From Citrobacter farmeri (lineage in GTDB: Bacteria > Pseudomonadota > Gammaproteobacteria > Enterobacterales > Enterobacteriaceae): DNA of 64,000 bases. The stretch is taken from contig NZ_CP077291.1 in assembly GCF_019048065.1 (NCBI RefSeq), positions 434,001 to 498,000 on the forward strand, read 5' to 3'. Both the position numbers and the translations under genes were made by a program. Of the stretch, positions 27,387-35,891 are shown in pieces (within the stretch, counting starts at the first letter, position 1; the number at the start of each line of letters is the position of its first letter). The notes beneath the pieces are model-generated. The model made no database searches. It worked only from the letters and a program-made list of their open reading frames with translations, and was not told the origin of the DNA.

Positions 27387-29063
27387 ATGGAGATGACATT
27401 CGCAGTGAATTATCGCCAGAACAGACGTGCCGATGCGGGTGTGACGCTAATTTCAGGTATCTGGTTTTGCGGCCTTCTGAATTATATTTTGCCTAATCAT
27501 GGCGGTGCCGGGCTGAATTTGCCGCAAAATCTGTTGGCATGGTCCGTTATGGCGCTCATTGGGCTGTGGTGCCTGTATCGCCTGCCAGAAAAGCGTGAAG
27601 TGGCGCTGCCTTCCGGTACTCTGCTGGTGATGGCAGGCATCCTGCTCTGGTCATTACCTCTGCTCTGGACGCCCAGAGCAGACTGGCGTCTTAATGCGCT
27701 GCCCAGGGTGCTGGCCCTGTGGGGTATGGCTGGTTTCTGGCTTCTGCTGTTATATGCAACGTCAGGCATACGGTTACGCGCCCGCTGGCTGCTTATTCTG
27801 GTCACCGCAGCCCTGATGCAGGCCGGCTGGGCGGTGTGGCAATTTTTTCAACCCGATGTATTAGCGGGCGGTCGTCCCTACGGCAGTTTTCAGCAGGTTA
27901 ACGTTCTGGCGTCGTTTATTGCGACCGGGGTGGTTTGCGCGCTATGGCTCTTTTTACATAACCGGCGATACCGCTGGGTATCCGCCGTCGCCGTGCTTAT
28001 TTTACCCGCCGTGCTGGTTATTTTACAAAGCCGCGCCGGTAGCCTGGGGGCTGCATCCGGCGTTATTCTTCTCTCTCTGTCGAAATGGCCGCAGCAAAAA
28101 CGCAGAATAACGAATGCCTGTTTATTAATCACCGCAGGTATTGGTATCGGTCTGGCCGGACTGCATCTTATCAATGTCATTTACCCGGATTTTAGCGTTA
28201 TTGTCGATAAAGAAAACTCAACGTCAGCACGAATATATATGTTAAAGCTGACCTGGCAGCTCATTCTGACGCACCCCATTATGGGATGCGGCTACGGCAG
28301 TTTTGAATCATTATTTGGCCAACTGGCACAAATAACCCCGCCCGGTCTTGAAGCAGACACCATGCAATATCCACATAATGAACTGCTTTATGCCTGGGTT
28401 GAAGGCGGGATTGTCGCGGTCATCGGTATTCTGTTAATCGTTGTCGGTATTCTTAAACGGTTATGGGGAAAAGGCGGGACGAAATATGCTGGCGTGGCAT
28501 TATTATTGCCTCTTGCAATACACACCAATCTGGAATACCCCCTTTATCAATCGGCAACACACTGTCTGACACTCATTATGCTGCTGGTTATTTCTGGCCG
28601 TCAAATTGTGACGACACATGAAGACGAAATAAAACAGCCGTACCGGGTATGGCGTATTCCGGCAGGGATTCTCACCGTCGCAATTCTCCTGTTTATGATA
28701 ACCGGGCTACAAACTCAGGCGCGGATCACAAAGATCGAGCAACAAGGATTAATGCCGTTAGCGGTAAATGAACAGGCCGAATTAAAAGCGTTGCTCAATC
28801 CTTATAGCCAGTATGAGCGGCTGGAGTTCGACAGACATGTAGCGATGCTATTAAAATTTAATTTAACCAGAGATCCCGCACTGCTGGAGCAATTTCGCCA
28901 CTGGGCGGAAGCTTACCTGGAGTTACACAATGATCCGTCGGTGTATGCCAGTTTGTTGATGATCGCCCGGGCGTACCATCAACCCAATGCGGAAAACATT
29001 TGCCAGCAGGCAAAAGGACGCTGGTTATCCGATCCCCGATTTGTTTGCGCAGAGAAAAAATAG
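27387..29063 (+). CDS. PglL/Wzy_C-family O-oligosaccharyltransferase or O-antigen ligase-like protein
   Basis: 558 residues with about 11-12 membrane segments. N-terminal LPNHGGAGLNLPQN fits the PglL_A region. The Wzy_C core follows (GSFQQVNVLASFIATG, HPIMGCGYGSFES, PHNELLYAWVEGG with His330 in the place of the catalytic histidine of PglL-type enzymes), then a soluble C-terminal stretch of about 110 residues. Family members move lipid-linked glycans to proteins (PglL/TfpO) or to lipid A core (WaaL). It starts at the base after the tip-protein stop, so it is in the fimbrial operon, and pilin glycosylation is the natural hypothesis. No glycan synthesis genes are present here. Confidence 0.8.
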   Translation: MEMTFAVNYRQNRRADAGVTLISGIWFCGLLNYILPNHGGAGLNLPQNLLAWSVMALIGLWCLYRLPEKREVALPSGTLLVMAGILLWSLPLLWTPRADWRLNALPRVLALWGMAGFWLLLLYATSGIRLRARWLLILVTAALMQAGWAVWQFFQPDVLAGGRPYGSFQQVNVLASFIATGVVCALWLFLHNRRYRWVSAVAVLILPAVLVILQSRAGSLGAASGVILLSLSKWPQQKRRITNACLLITAGIGIGLAGLHLINVIYPDFSVIVDKENSTSARIYMLKLTWQLILTHPIMGCGYGSFESLFGQLAQITPPGLEADTMQYPHNELLYAWVEGGIVAVIGILLIVVGILKRLWGKGGTKYAGVALLLPLAIHTNLEYPLYQSATHCLTLIMLLVISGRQIVTTHEDEIKQPYRVWRIPAGILTVAILLFMITGLQTQARITKIEQQGLMPLAVNEQAELKALLNPYSQYERLEFDRHVAMLLKFNLTRDPALLEQFRHWAEAYLELHNDPSVYASLLMIARAYHQPNAENICQQAKGRWLSDPRFVCAEKK

Positions 29064-29186
29064 TTTGAAGGGGGGCGCGCTGCCGATGCTGAAAGTGCCC
29101 TTGCCAGGCTGGTGGACATGCGAAAGAAGACGTTAACGGGCTCCGTATTCAGCCGCCTCCTCGCGGCGATTCTCGAGTAATGACCC

Positions 29187-29212
29187 GCTGGCAGTGTTAT
29201 AACTCTGCCAGC
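29187..29212 (+). terminator. Possible terminator of fimbrial operon
   Basis: 8-bp perfect stem (GCTGGCAG/CTGCCAGC) with a 10-base loop, 124 bases after the last operon gene. The following sequence (CTCCTCGCTTTT) has only a weak T-run. Confidence 0.45.
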
Positions 29213-29254
29213 CTCCTCGCTTTTAACATAAGCGTTCTGTTGCAATAACAACGG

Positions 29255-29722
29255 TTACCGGCGCAGTATCTGCTGCAGCCGCTTCTGCTGCCAGCGGCTG
29301 ATCAGCCCGCGAAAAACAAACGTCCTCATGCCACGAATAAACAGCAGTGCAAACCAGATCCCCGCTAACCACAATGACCATGCGCTGGTCGGGGCCGTAA
29401 AGTGGTTAAGAATAAGCAGCAGCGCACAGACAACGATAGCCGTAATAACTGACCGGTAAAAACGGCCTTCCTCAGCGAGGTAGCTCTTTGCCTCGGCAAT
29501 TCTCTGGTCGAGCGCGTCATCGACAGGCGCGTCAGGGCCGGAAAGATCCGCCACACTCACCTCAAATACAGCTGCCAGGGCGCTCAATGTTTCCAGGCTG
29601 GGTTGATCGCCATTCTCAATGCGCTGCACCGTGCGCACACTCAGCCCGGACAGTTCGGCAAGCTGCTCTTGGGACCAGGCCCGCGCAAGACGCAGCGACC
29701 TGAATTTGTTGGTATTACTCAT
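29255..29722 (-). CDS. XRE-family regulator with two membrane segments
   Basis: 155 residues. The N-terminal 65 are a helix-turn-helix of the XRE/Cro type (LRLARAWSQEQLAELSGLSVRTVQRIENG). The C-terminal part has two hydrophobic segments (SVITAIVVCALLLILNHF and WSLWLAGIWFALLFI) and a basic tail. This HTH-plus-2TM layout occurs in many enterobacterial chromosomes, and its target is unknown. Convergent with the fimbrial operon; no sign of a toxin or antitoxin partner. Confidence 0.8.
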   Translation of the reverse strand: MSNTNKFRSLRLARAWSQEQLAELSGLSVRTVQRIENGDQPSLETLSALAAVFEVSVADLSGPDAPVDDALDQRIAEAKSYLAEEGRFYRSVITAIVVCALLLILNHFTAPTSAWSLWLAGIWFALLFIRGMRTFVFRGLISRWQQKRLQQILRR

Positions 29723-30073
29723 TTTATGTCTCCGAATGGAAGGTGGTCAGCACACAGTGTTGCCCGGACAATCCTGCACGACCACGATCATAACCCGACA
29801 GTAACGTGACAACGGTCTGACACGCGCTTTGAGGTTTTTGAAGTCCTGACTTCAGGAGCATAAACGGTCGGATTTAACATACAAGTTCTTATGCAACTTC
29901 TGCTTCTGGTACGCGGCGGAAAAATAATGGTCCGCTGTGAGCGAGGAGCGGAAGTTCTCATTTTTTATCATAACGAAGGAAAGCATGGCTAGCATACACA
30001 ATGTATTAATGAACGGGTGCGGGTCGCGTTAATATTTAACTTAAGATGATTACGAACAAAAGTCATTGAGCAA
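29723..30073. other. Intergenic region with first copy of a 21-bp repeat
   Basis: No gene seen in this 350-base stretch between the XRE regulator and the immunity remnant. It holds one copy of a 21-bp direct repeat (29938-29958), whose second copy lies on the far side of the bacteriocin remnant. Confidence 0.5.
29938..29958 (+). repeat. 21-bp direct repeat, copy 1
   Basis: Starts GTGAGCGAGGAGC and ends GGAAGTTC; identical to 30464-30484. The two copies bracket the degraded colicin-type DNase and immunity genes, 526 bp apart. Could be a scar of insertion or recombination. Confidence 0.7.
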
Positions 30074-30330
30074 TTATTCAGGTTTAAAGCCTGGTCTGCC
30101 GTTAGCTGAACGCCAGTTTTTTATCTCATTGATAATTCCTTGTGTTGAATTATCTGCATTCGGTTCAGGATGATATATAAGATCCCAACCATCGGGATGC
30201 TCTGTCAATTGACTAAATTTATAAATGGCTTCGTCATGAGCTGATTCTGATAGGAAATCAGCCGTTCTGATTTTTGTAATGAAGTCATAGAACCCTTTCT
30301 CTGTATAACTGGATAATTTTTTTCAGCCAT
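30074..30330 (-). pseudogene. Colicin/pyocin DNase immunity protein (Im2/Im9 family), frameshifted
   Basis: Read on the minus strand, codons from about 30319 down to the TAA at 30074-30076 give a clear E-type colicin immunity sequence: LSSYTEKGFYDFITKI, then SQLTEHPDGWDLIYHP (family TEHPxGxDLIYYP), NSTQGIINEIKNWRSANG and RPGFKPE. The ATG at 30328-30330 has an AAGGA site but is one base out of frame. A run of seven A after ATGGCTG would need eight A to join them, giving an 85-residue protein, the family length. Either a real frameshift in a homopolymer or a sequencing error. Confidence 0.85.
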
Positions 30331-30331
30331 G

Positions 30332-30403
30332 TTACTTATCCTTGTGAATATCAATATGCCGTTTAGGTGTTATGACCTGCTCCTTGCAAACTAACATACC
30401 ATG
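30332..30403 (-). pseudogene. 3' remnant of colicin/pyocin-type HNH DNase
   Basis: The last codons before TAA (30332-30334) read VITPKRHIDIHKDK, matching the C-terminal HNH metal-binding motif of colicin E2/E7/E9-type DNases (TTPKRHIDIH). Sequence further upstream on the minus strand no longer resembles the nuclease. The stop lies one base from the ATG of the immunity gene, the normal colicin-immunity arrangement. Only about 20 codons survive. Confidence 0.75.
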
Positions 30404-30463
30404 AAGAAAGTAACATCCGCTTCAGGCACGAAGCGGAGAAGTTAACTAAGCTGAAGGCCCGTA

Positions 30464-30484
30464 GTGAGCGAGGAGCGGAAGTTC
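30464..30484 (+). repeat. 21-bp direct repeat, copy 2
   Basis: Identical to 29938-29958. It lies upstream of the truncated DNase remnant, near the point where recognisable nuclease coding ends, so it may mark a deletion junction. Confidence 0.7.
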
Positions 30485-30688
30485 GCAATCAAGTCGGCAC
30501 GGGGATTATTAGCATTGGCGTGTATTAATCAAAGGGGAGCATGTCACAGATTTTGGAACTAAGGTCAGCCCCTGGCACACAGGAAACGGCAGGTTCAGCA
30601 GACGAGGAGACAGAACCAGCCTGATCTTGACGTGTCGTCAATAAAGTAAATGATGGATATTTGAAGAAAACGCATGTTACCGCATTTC

Positions 30689-31129
30689 TCAGATGAATTG
30701 TTTTTCGTACCTATTTAAATGATGTTTAAAAAATTTTTCATAATCTTCTGCGGCACTAACTAATATGGTGACTGTTATAGCAGGTTCACCTAGCTCTTGT
30801 GACAAATCTTCGATAGCGATAAAACCACAGATTATTTCTTCATCAGTTTCGCTAATGAATAGTTTACATCCCGTTGTATCGGCATTTGGAACGTAAAACT
30901 GAGTTGGTATTAAATCCCCATGAACGATTCCCATTGGGGGATCACCAAATTCTAATTCAGAGACACCAATAGTTTTGCCTTCTTTTCTAATCTCAAATAT
31001 CACTTCATTCCCCTTGAGCCATTGATGTTTTTGGCGATAACCTCGTTGATAACTAATGTAACAATGCCTCGGAAAATGAGAAATTACTTTATCAGTAATG
31101 TCCGATTCTGGCACATAAGCGACCTTCAT
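30689..31129 (-). CDS. Hypothetical protein, possible orphan immunity protein
   Basis: 146 residues, soluble and acidic, low GC relative to the core genes. No signal peptide, membrane segment or motif I recognise (FPRHCYISYQRGYRQKHQ, VSELEFGDPPMGIVHGD, LGEPAITVTILVSAAEDYEKFF). Size, composition and position beside a decayed DNase-immunity pair resemble orphan immunity proteins of polymorphic toxin systems, but that is guilt by association. No toxin gene is adjacent. Confidence 0.55.
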   Translation of the reverse strand: MKVAYVPESDITDKVISHFPRHCYISYQRGYRQKHQWLKGNEVIFEIRKEGKTIGVSELEFGDPPMGIVHGDLIPTQFYVPNADTTGCKLFISETDEEIICGFIAIEDLSQELGEPAITVTILVSAAEDYEKFFKHHLNRYEKQFI

Positions 31130-31494
31130 CGTTTTTTCAGTTCAGGAAATACGTCAATGCACTTTCAGAAGGGTTATCTGGGGCTTTCCAAATAAAGCTT
31201 AGGTCGATGCAGAACAAGAGTGGCCGAATGCCTTTATTACCCTTACCAGAAGGGAATCAATGAAACCTGATTCCTAAGTGCGGACAAAGACCAGATGCAG
31301 CCTGGTGGTAAAGAATCCACTCGCCATGACACATGATGGAAAGCGTGTTTATGGGCAATTTGAAGTGTGGCAGGCAACGTCACCGCGACCGGAAGAGTAG
31401 GGCACTGCTCGAGAGAAATACTCAGGCTGGATGGCAGAACACAGGAATGATATCAGCAGTCAAGTTGCCCCGATCTCTGGCGGAATCCCCAAAA
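31130..31494. other. Gene-free stretch beside tRNA-Phe
   Basis: 365 bases between the orphan protein and the tRNA-Phe terminator. Only short fragments are open; a 24-codon plus-strand frame starting MTHDGKRVYGQFEVW at 31322 looks like the end of some larger gene, but I cannot identify it. No integrase gene and no second copy of the tRNA 3' end were found. Confidence 0.4.
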
Positions 31495-31520
31495 GCAAAA
31501 AACCAGCCCGTAGGCTGGTT
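31495..31520 (-). terminator. Terminator of tRNA-Phe gene
   Basis: 8-bp perfect stem (AACCAGCC/GGCTGGTT) with a 4-base loop, followed on the minus strand by TTTTGCTTTT. It starts 13 bases past the tRNA 3' end. Confidence 0.8.
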
Positions 31521-31532
31521 TCTTTAAATTAG

Positions 31533-31608
31533 TGGTGCCCGGACTCGGAATCGAACCAAGGACACGGGGATTTTCAATCCCCTGCTCTACCGACTGAGCT
31601 ATCCGGGC
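31533..31608 (-). tRNA. pheU: tRNA-Phe (GAA)
   Basis: 76 nt with encoded CCA. Minus strand reads GCCCGGATAGCTCAGTCGG at the 5' end, anticodon loop TTGAAAA with GAA, and ends CCGGGCACCA. Acceptor, D, anticodon and T stems all pair. Gene order to the right (yjdC, dsbD) identifies the pheU locus. Its 3' end faces the accessory region, as expected of a tRNA used for island integration. Confidence 0.97.
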
Positions 31609-31715
31609 AACGGGGCGCATTAAACCGTAATCACGCACGTCAGTCAACCTAATTTCCGGAAAAGCTGTTCAACTGCTTAACTTTGCGGCAATTCCGCATA
31701 AGCAAGCCGGTTCTG

Positions 31716-32291
31716 TCAGGTTAGCGCGCCACCCTGACGGCACTGGGCAAAGCGCAGAATATCTTCTGCCAGGCGATGCGCCGTCTCTACATCCGCATGG
31801 CTGCGATTGACCAGCATACGGCTCAGACAGCCCTCCAGCACCAGTTCCATCTGTTTAGCCACCATTGACGGATCGTCAATCTCCAGCGTGGTTAACAGCT
31901 CGTGGGTAAAATCGTGCGCCGCGCTTTTTTGCTGATCCGCCAGTTGATGAATGGGGTGCGATGGATCGGGATAAAACGTACAGGCGGCGATAAACAGGCA
32001 GCCCGGGTAGCGATTATTACTCACGCATTCTGCCAGCGCGCTGTAGCGGGCCAGCAGCTTTTGTTCAGCACTCAGCGAGTCATCCAGCAACAGTTGGCGA
32101 CGCCAGATATCCACCTGCTGGCTGAGATAGCGCAGCGCATCATACAGAATGGCCTCTTTGTCCGGCCAGAAACGCTGCATTTCGTCGAGCGGATAATCAA
32201 CACGCTCAGCTACCATCTCCAGCGTAGTATTCGCAATCCCATGGATCTCGAGTAATTTTAGGGCTTCTCCCAGGACATCTTCACGTTGCAC
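31716..32291 (-). CDS. yjdC: TetR-family regulator YjdC
   Basis: 191 residues from a GTG start at 32291, which has GGAGGA seven bases upstream and matches the E. coli protein length; upstream in-frame ATGs at 32297 and 32330 are less well placed. The N-terminal HTH of TetR type ([21 protein letters not shown]) is followed by a helical ligand-binding part with [19 protein letters not shown]. Close to E. coli YjdC throughout. Target genes are not established; it lies just downstream of dsbD and may be co-transcribed. Confidence 0.9.
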   Translation of the reverse strand: MQREDVLGEALKLLEIHGIANTTLEMVAERVDYPLDEMQRFWPDKEAILYDALRYLSQQVDIWRRQLLLDDSLSAEQKLLARYSALAECVSNNRYPGCLFIAACTFYPDPSHPIHQLADQQKSAAHDFTHELLTTLEIDDPSMVAKQMELVLEGCLSRMLVNRSHADVETAHRLAEDILRFAQCRQGGALT

Positions 32292-32326
32292 GGTCATTCC
32301 TCCGTCTTTACCTCTGAAAGTGTCGC

Positions 32327-34033
32327 TCACGGTTGGCGATCGCGCAAATGCGCACTAAACGTCGCCGCATCCATAAAGCCCGTTACCCGTGTTTGCGGGT
32401 GCTCCTGACCTTGTGCATCAAAGAACAGAATGGTTGGTAGTCCTAACACCTGTAAATGTTTCAGCAGCGCCACGTCCTGCGCGTTATTGGCGGTGACGTT
32501 TGCCTGCAACAGCACCGTCTCACCCAGCGCCTGCTTTACCTGTGGATGACTGAAGGTGTACTTTTCAAACTCTTTACAGGCTACACACCAGTCGGCGTAC
32601 AGATCCAGCATAACCGGTTTGCCTTTTGCCTCGGCCAGCGCCTGATTGAGCTCCTCAACGCTTGCCACCGGTTTGAAGTCCAGATGCGCCTGCGCCTGAG
32701 TTACCGTCGTGCCAAACGCCCAGTCCTGAAGCGGACGCACACTGACCAGCGCAGCCGCCAACAGGATTATCTGTACGAGGCGCATCCAGCTACGTGTCGC
32801 TTGCAGACTGGTGATAAACGCCCAGCCAAAGAAGGCCACGCCCAGCAGTGACCACAGGCGTAAACCCCACGTATCGCCGACGATTCGCTCCAGCAAAAAG
32901 ACCGGCAGTGCGAGGATAACAAAACCAAATGCCGTTTTGACCTGCGCCATCCACGGTCCGCTTTTCGGCAGCAGACGGTTGCCAAAGACGGTGACCAGCA
33001 TCAGCGGCAGCCCCATCCCCAGCGCGTAAAGGTACAGCGTACCGCCGCCGAGCCACAGGTTCCCGCTCTGGGCGATGTACAGCAAGATGGCGCTCAGCGG
33101 CGCGGTTGTACACGGCGAACAAATCAGCCCGGCAATCGCGCCCATCACAAAAACGCCACCCGCAGAACCCCCCTGCTGACGATTACTCATCAGCGTGAGG
33201 CGCGTTTGCAGCGACGATGGCAGTTGCAGGGTGAACAGGCCGAACATCGACAGGGCAAGCAGGGTAAAGACCACCGCCAGGCCGATTAAAACATACGGAT
33301 GCTGAAGGGCTGCCTGGAATTGCAATCCGGCGGCGGCCACCACCAGACCCAGTGCGGTATAGGTCAGCGCCATCCCTTGTACGTAGATGAATGTCAGCAG
33401 CAGCGCACGTCCAGTGGAAAGACGCTGTTTACCGCCAAGTACGATGCCGGAAATCAGCGGATACATCGGCAGTACGCAAGGGGTAAAGGCGATGCCAATG
33501 CCGATCAGCAGCGCCCACAGGGCAGAGAAGGGGAGCTGTGCAGGCGCGTGTTCCGGTTGTGGTGGTTGTGTGACTGCTGGCGTCGCCGGTTTTGGCTCCG
33601 CGCTGGCGACCACTTCGCTCAACGGCACGGTTTTGCTTTCCGGCGGATAGCAAAAACCCGCGTCGGCACAACCCTGATAGGTTACCGTCAGCGTTGCGCC
33701 TGACTGCGCCTGGTTGATGGTCACCGGGATCGTGAGCGTATTACGGTAGATTTCACTTTTACCGTAGAATTCATCTTCATGCCAGACGCCCGCCGGTAGC
33801 GTGACTCCCGCGATCTCTGCCTGAGCTGGGGTAATGCTGATCTGCTTGCGATACAGGTAATACCCGTCTTTCACCTGCCAGGTGAGATTCAGATCGTGTT
33901 GGTTTTGCTGAAAGTCAAAGGCAAAAGCCTGGTCCGCAGGGACAAAATTCGAGCGACCCGGCGCGTCGAAAAGTCCGGCAAAAGTCGATGTGCTGCAAAG
34001 AAGCAGGATCAGCGTAAAGATGCGTTGAGCCAT
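32327..34033 (-). CDS. dsbD: Thiol:disulfide interchange protein DsbD
   Basis: 568 residues. Signal peptide (TFAGLF), N-terminal periplasmic domain with the Cys pair [12 protein letters not shown], eight-helix membrane domain with [15 protein letters not shown] and [14 protein letters not shown], and a C-terminal thioredoxin domain with the active site [10 protein letters not shown]. It carries electrons from cytoplasmic thioredoxin to periplasmic DsbC, DsbG and CcmG. It overlaps cutA by 25 bases as in E. coli. It could also reduce the DsbA-like protein of the peptide cluster, though nothing shows this. Confidence 0.97.
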   Translation of the reverse strand: MAQRIFTLILLLCSTSTFAGLFDAPGRSNFVPADQAFAFDFQQNQHDLNLTWQVKDGYYLYRKQISITPAQAEIAGVTLPAGVWHEDEFYGKSEIYRNTLTIPVTINQAQSGATLTVTYQGCADAGFCYPPESKTVPLSEVVASAEPKPATPAVTQPPQPEHAPAQLPFSALWALLIGIGIAFTPCVLPMYPLISGIVLGGKQRLSTGRALLLTFIYVQGMALTYTALGLVVAAAGLQFQAALQHPYVLIGLAVVFTLLALSMFGLFTLQLPSSLQTRLTLMSNRQQGGSAGGVFVMGAIAGLICSPCTTAPLSAILLYIAQSGNLWLGGGTLYLYALGMGLPLMLVTVFGNRLLPKSGPWMAQVKTAFGFVILALPVFLLERIVGDTWGLRLWSLLGVAFFGWAFITSLQATRSWMRLVQIILLAAALVSVRPLQDWAFGTTVTQAQAHLDFKPVASVEELNQALAEAKGKPVMLDLYADWCVACKEFEKYTFSHPQVKQALGETVLLQANVTANNAQDVALLKHLQVLGLPTILFFDAQGQEHPQTRVTGFMDAATFSAHLRDRQP

Positions 34034-34356
34034 GAGAGGTAATCACTGTCTCCATGAGTAACGGGTAAAACCAAAAGTTCGGGCGTCTGATAGGGGTGAT
34101 GAGACTTCAGGCATTCGAGTAAGGCGTCCTGATATACCACCGACGTTTTTAAGATCATCTGAACTTCGTATTCCTGCTCCAGTTTTCCTTCCCAGTAATA
34201 CAGCGAGGTCGCACCGGGAATAATCGTGGCACAGGCCGCCAGTTTTTCTGCCAGCACTTTGGCCGCCAGATCCTGGGCTGTGGCTTCATCCGGCGCGGTG
34301 CAGAGCACAACAACGGCATCGGGGAGGGAGATATCCTGACGACTAACATCATGCAT
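34009..34356 (-). CDS. cutA: Divalent-cation tolerance protein CutA
   Basis: 115 residues from ATG 34356 (MHDVSRQD), which has CGAGGTG upstream. The trimeric CutA1 fold is clear: [48 protein letters not shown] and [12 protein letters not shown]. Linked in E. coli to copper tolerance, with an uncertain molecular role. Its 3' end overlaps dsbD, so the two are probably co-expressed. Confidence 0.96.
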   Translation of the reverse strand: MHDVSRQDISLPDAVVVLCTAPDEATAQDLAAKVLAEKLAACATIIPGATSLYYWEGKLEQEYEVQMILKTSVVYQDALLECLKSHHPYQTPELLVLPVTHGDSDYLSWLNASLR

Positions 34357-34444
34357 AAACACCTCGAATGAACAGAATGACCCACAAAAGAGTGGTCACT
34401 ATACAACGGACGAGGAAAGGATGTTAGACAAAGGGAAGGGAAAT

Positions 34445-34466
34445 GCGGGGCGTGAACACGCCCCGC
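34445..34466 (-). terminator. dcuA terminator hairpin
   Basis: 10-bp perfect stem (GCGGGGCGTG/CACGCCCCGC) 10 bases after the dcuA stop on the minus strand. The downstream minus-strand sequence is T/C-rich rather than a pure T-run. Confidence 0.7.
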
Positions 34467-34475
34467 AGGTAACAC

Positions 34476-35777
34476 TTACAGCATGAAACTGCCCAGCAGG
34501 AAGCCGAAGCAGACCGCCAGTAAGACACCCAGCGTACCTGGGATGAAGAACGGGTGGTTAAAGACGAATTTACCGATACGTGTTGTCCCGGTGTCATCCA
34601 TCTGTACCGCTGCAACCAGCGTTGGGTAAGTTGGCAGAATGAACAGACCAGAAACCGCCGCGAAAGAGGCAACCGCAGTCAGTGGAGAAACGTTCAGCGC
34701 CAGCGCCATCGGCATCAGTGCTTTAGCGGTTGCTGCCTGAGAGTACAGCAGTGCAGAAGCAAAGAAGAAGATCACCGCCAGCAGCCACGGATGGCCCTGA
34801 ATCACTTCACCTGCAGTGTCTTTGATCCAGTCAATGTTGTGAGAGACGAAAGTATCACCCAGCCATGCAACGCCCAGGATACAAATACAGGCGCTCATAC
34901 CGGCTTTGAAGGTGCTGGAGTTGAGGATAGCGTCAGTTTCCACTTTACACAGAATAGTGGTCAGCGTCGCGACGCTCAGCATGATGATAAGGATAGCGTT
35001 AGTGGTGTTCATCAGCGGTTTCTCAACCAGACCGAGGCTCGGGCTGTTGACGATCGCATAAACAACAACGCACACCACGCCCAGCAGGAACAGCCAGACG
35101 GAGTTTTTCGCCATCGGTTTGATTTCGATCTGCTTCTCACCGCGCAGCTCGATCAAACCCTCTTCCAGACGCTTGCGGTACACCGGATCGTCAGAGAGTT
35201 TGGAGTTGAACAGCATGGTCACCAGGAAAGACATCACCAACACCGCCAGCAGCGTGGACGGAATGACCACGGACAGCAGGTGGATGTAGCTAATGCCATG
35301 ACCTTCCATCACTGAAGACATGTAAACGACCGCTGCGGAGATTGGCGATGCGGTGATCGCAATCTGAGCGGATACCACGGCGGTGGAGAGCGGACGGCAA
35401 GGCTTGATGCCTTGTTCCTTCGCCACTTCTGCGATAACCGGCAGTGTCGCCAGGGAGATGTTCCCTGTACCTGCAAAGATAGTCAGGAAATAGGTCACGA
35501 TCGGTGCAAGGATCGTGATGTATTTCGGGTTACGACGCAGCAGTTTTTCCGTCTGGTTAACCAGATAGTCCAGACCGCCCGCAACCTGCATCGCGGAGAT
35601 AGCAGCGATAACTGCCATGATGATGGAAATCACATCGAACGGGATGTTACCCGGTTTCACGCCGATAGCGGCAAGAACCAGAACACCCAGTCCACCTGCA
35701 AATCCAATCCCGATGCCCCCAAGTCTGGCACCCAAAAAGATTGCCAGCAAAACAATGATAAGTTCGACAACTATCAT
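34476..35777 (-). CDS. dcuA: Anaerobic C4-dicarboxylate transporter DcuA
   Basis: 433 residues, same length as E. coli DcuA, with about ten membrane segments (MIVVELIIVLLAIFLGARLGGIGIG start). Exchanges aspartate, fumarate, malate and succinate, supplying fumarate for respiration by FrdABCD. Encoded downstream of aspA, separated by the aspA terminator; partial read-through gives a joint transcript in E. coli. Confidence 0.97.
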   Translation of the reverse strand: MIVVELIIVLLAIFLGARLGGIGIGFAGGLGVLVLAAIGVKPGNIPFDVISIIMAVIAAISAMQVAGGLDYLVNQTEKLLRRNPKYITILAPIVTYFLTIFAGTGNISLATLPVIAEVAKEQGIKPCRPLSTAVVSAQIAITASPISAAVVYMSSVMEGHGISYIHLLSVVIPSTLLAVLVMSFLVTMLFNSKLSDDPVYRKRLEEGLIELRGEKQIEIKPMAKNSVWLFLLGVVCVVVYAIVNSPSLGLVEKPLMNTTNAILIIMLSVATLTTILCKVETDAILNSSTFKAGMSACICILGVAWLGDTFVSHNIDWIKDTAGEVIQGHPWLLAVIFFFASALLYSQAATAKALMPMALALNVSPLTAVASFAAVSGLFILPTYPTLVAAVQMDDTGTTRIGKFVFNHPFFIPGTLGVLLAVCFGFLLGSFML

Positions 35778-35841
35778 ATTAGCCTTCCTTGTTGTTTAAC
35801 AAGTTGATATTAAATTGTTGTTATTTAGTAACTTCTTATAA

Positions 35842-35868
35842 GAAAAAAGGCACGTCGTCTGACGTGCC
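35842..35868 (-). terminator. aspA terminator
   Basis: Stem GGCACGTC/GACGTGCC with a 4-base loop, then on the minus strand TTTTTTCT. Lies 24 bases after the aspA stop, between aspA and dcuA. Confidence 0.85.
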
Positions 35869-35891
35869 CTCCTTGGTACTACCCTGTACGA

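Noticed and set aside
31453..31647. 64-residue minus-strand frame over tRNA-Phe
   Set aside because: It reads through the tRNA gene and its terminator (MTDVRDYGLMRPVARIAQSV is a common tRNA-derived false frame).
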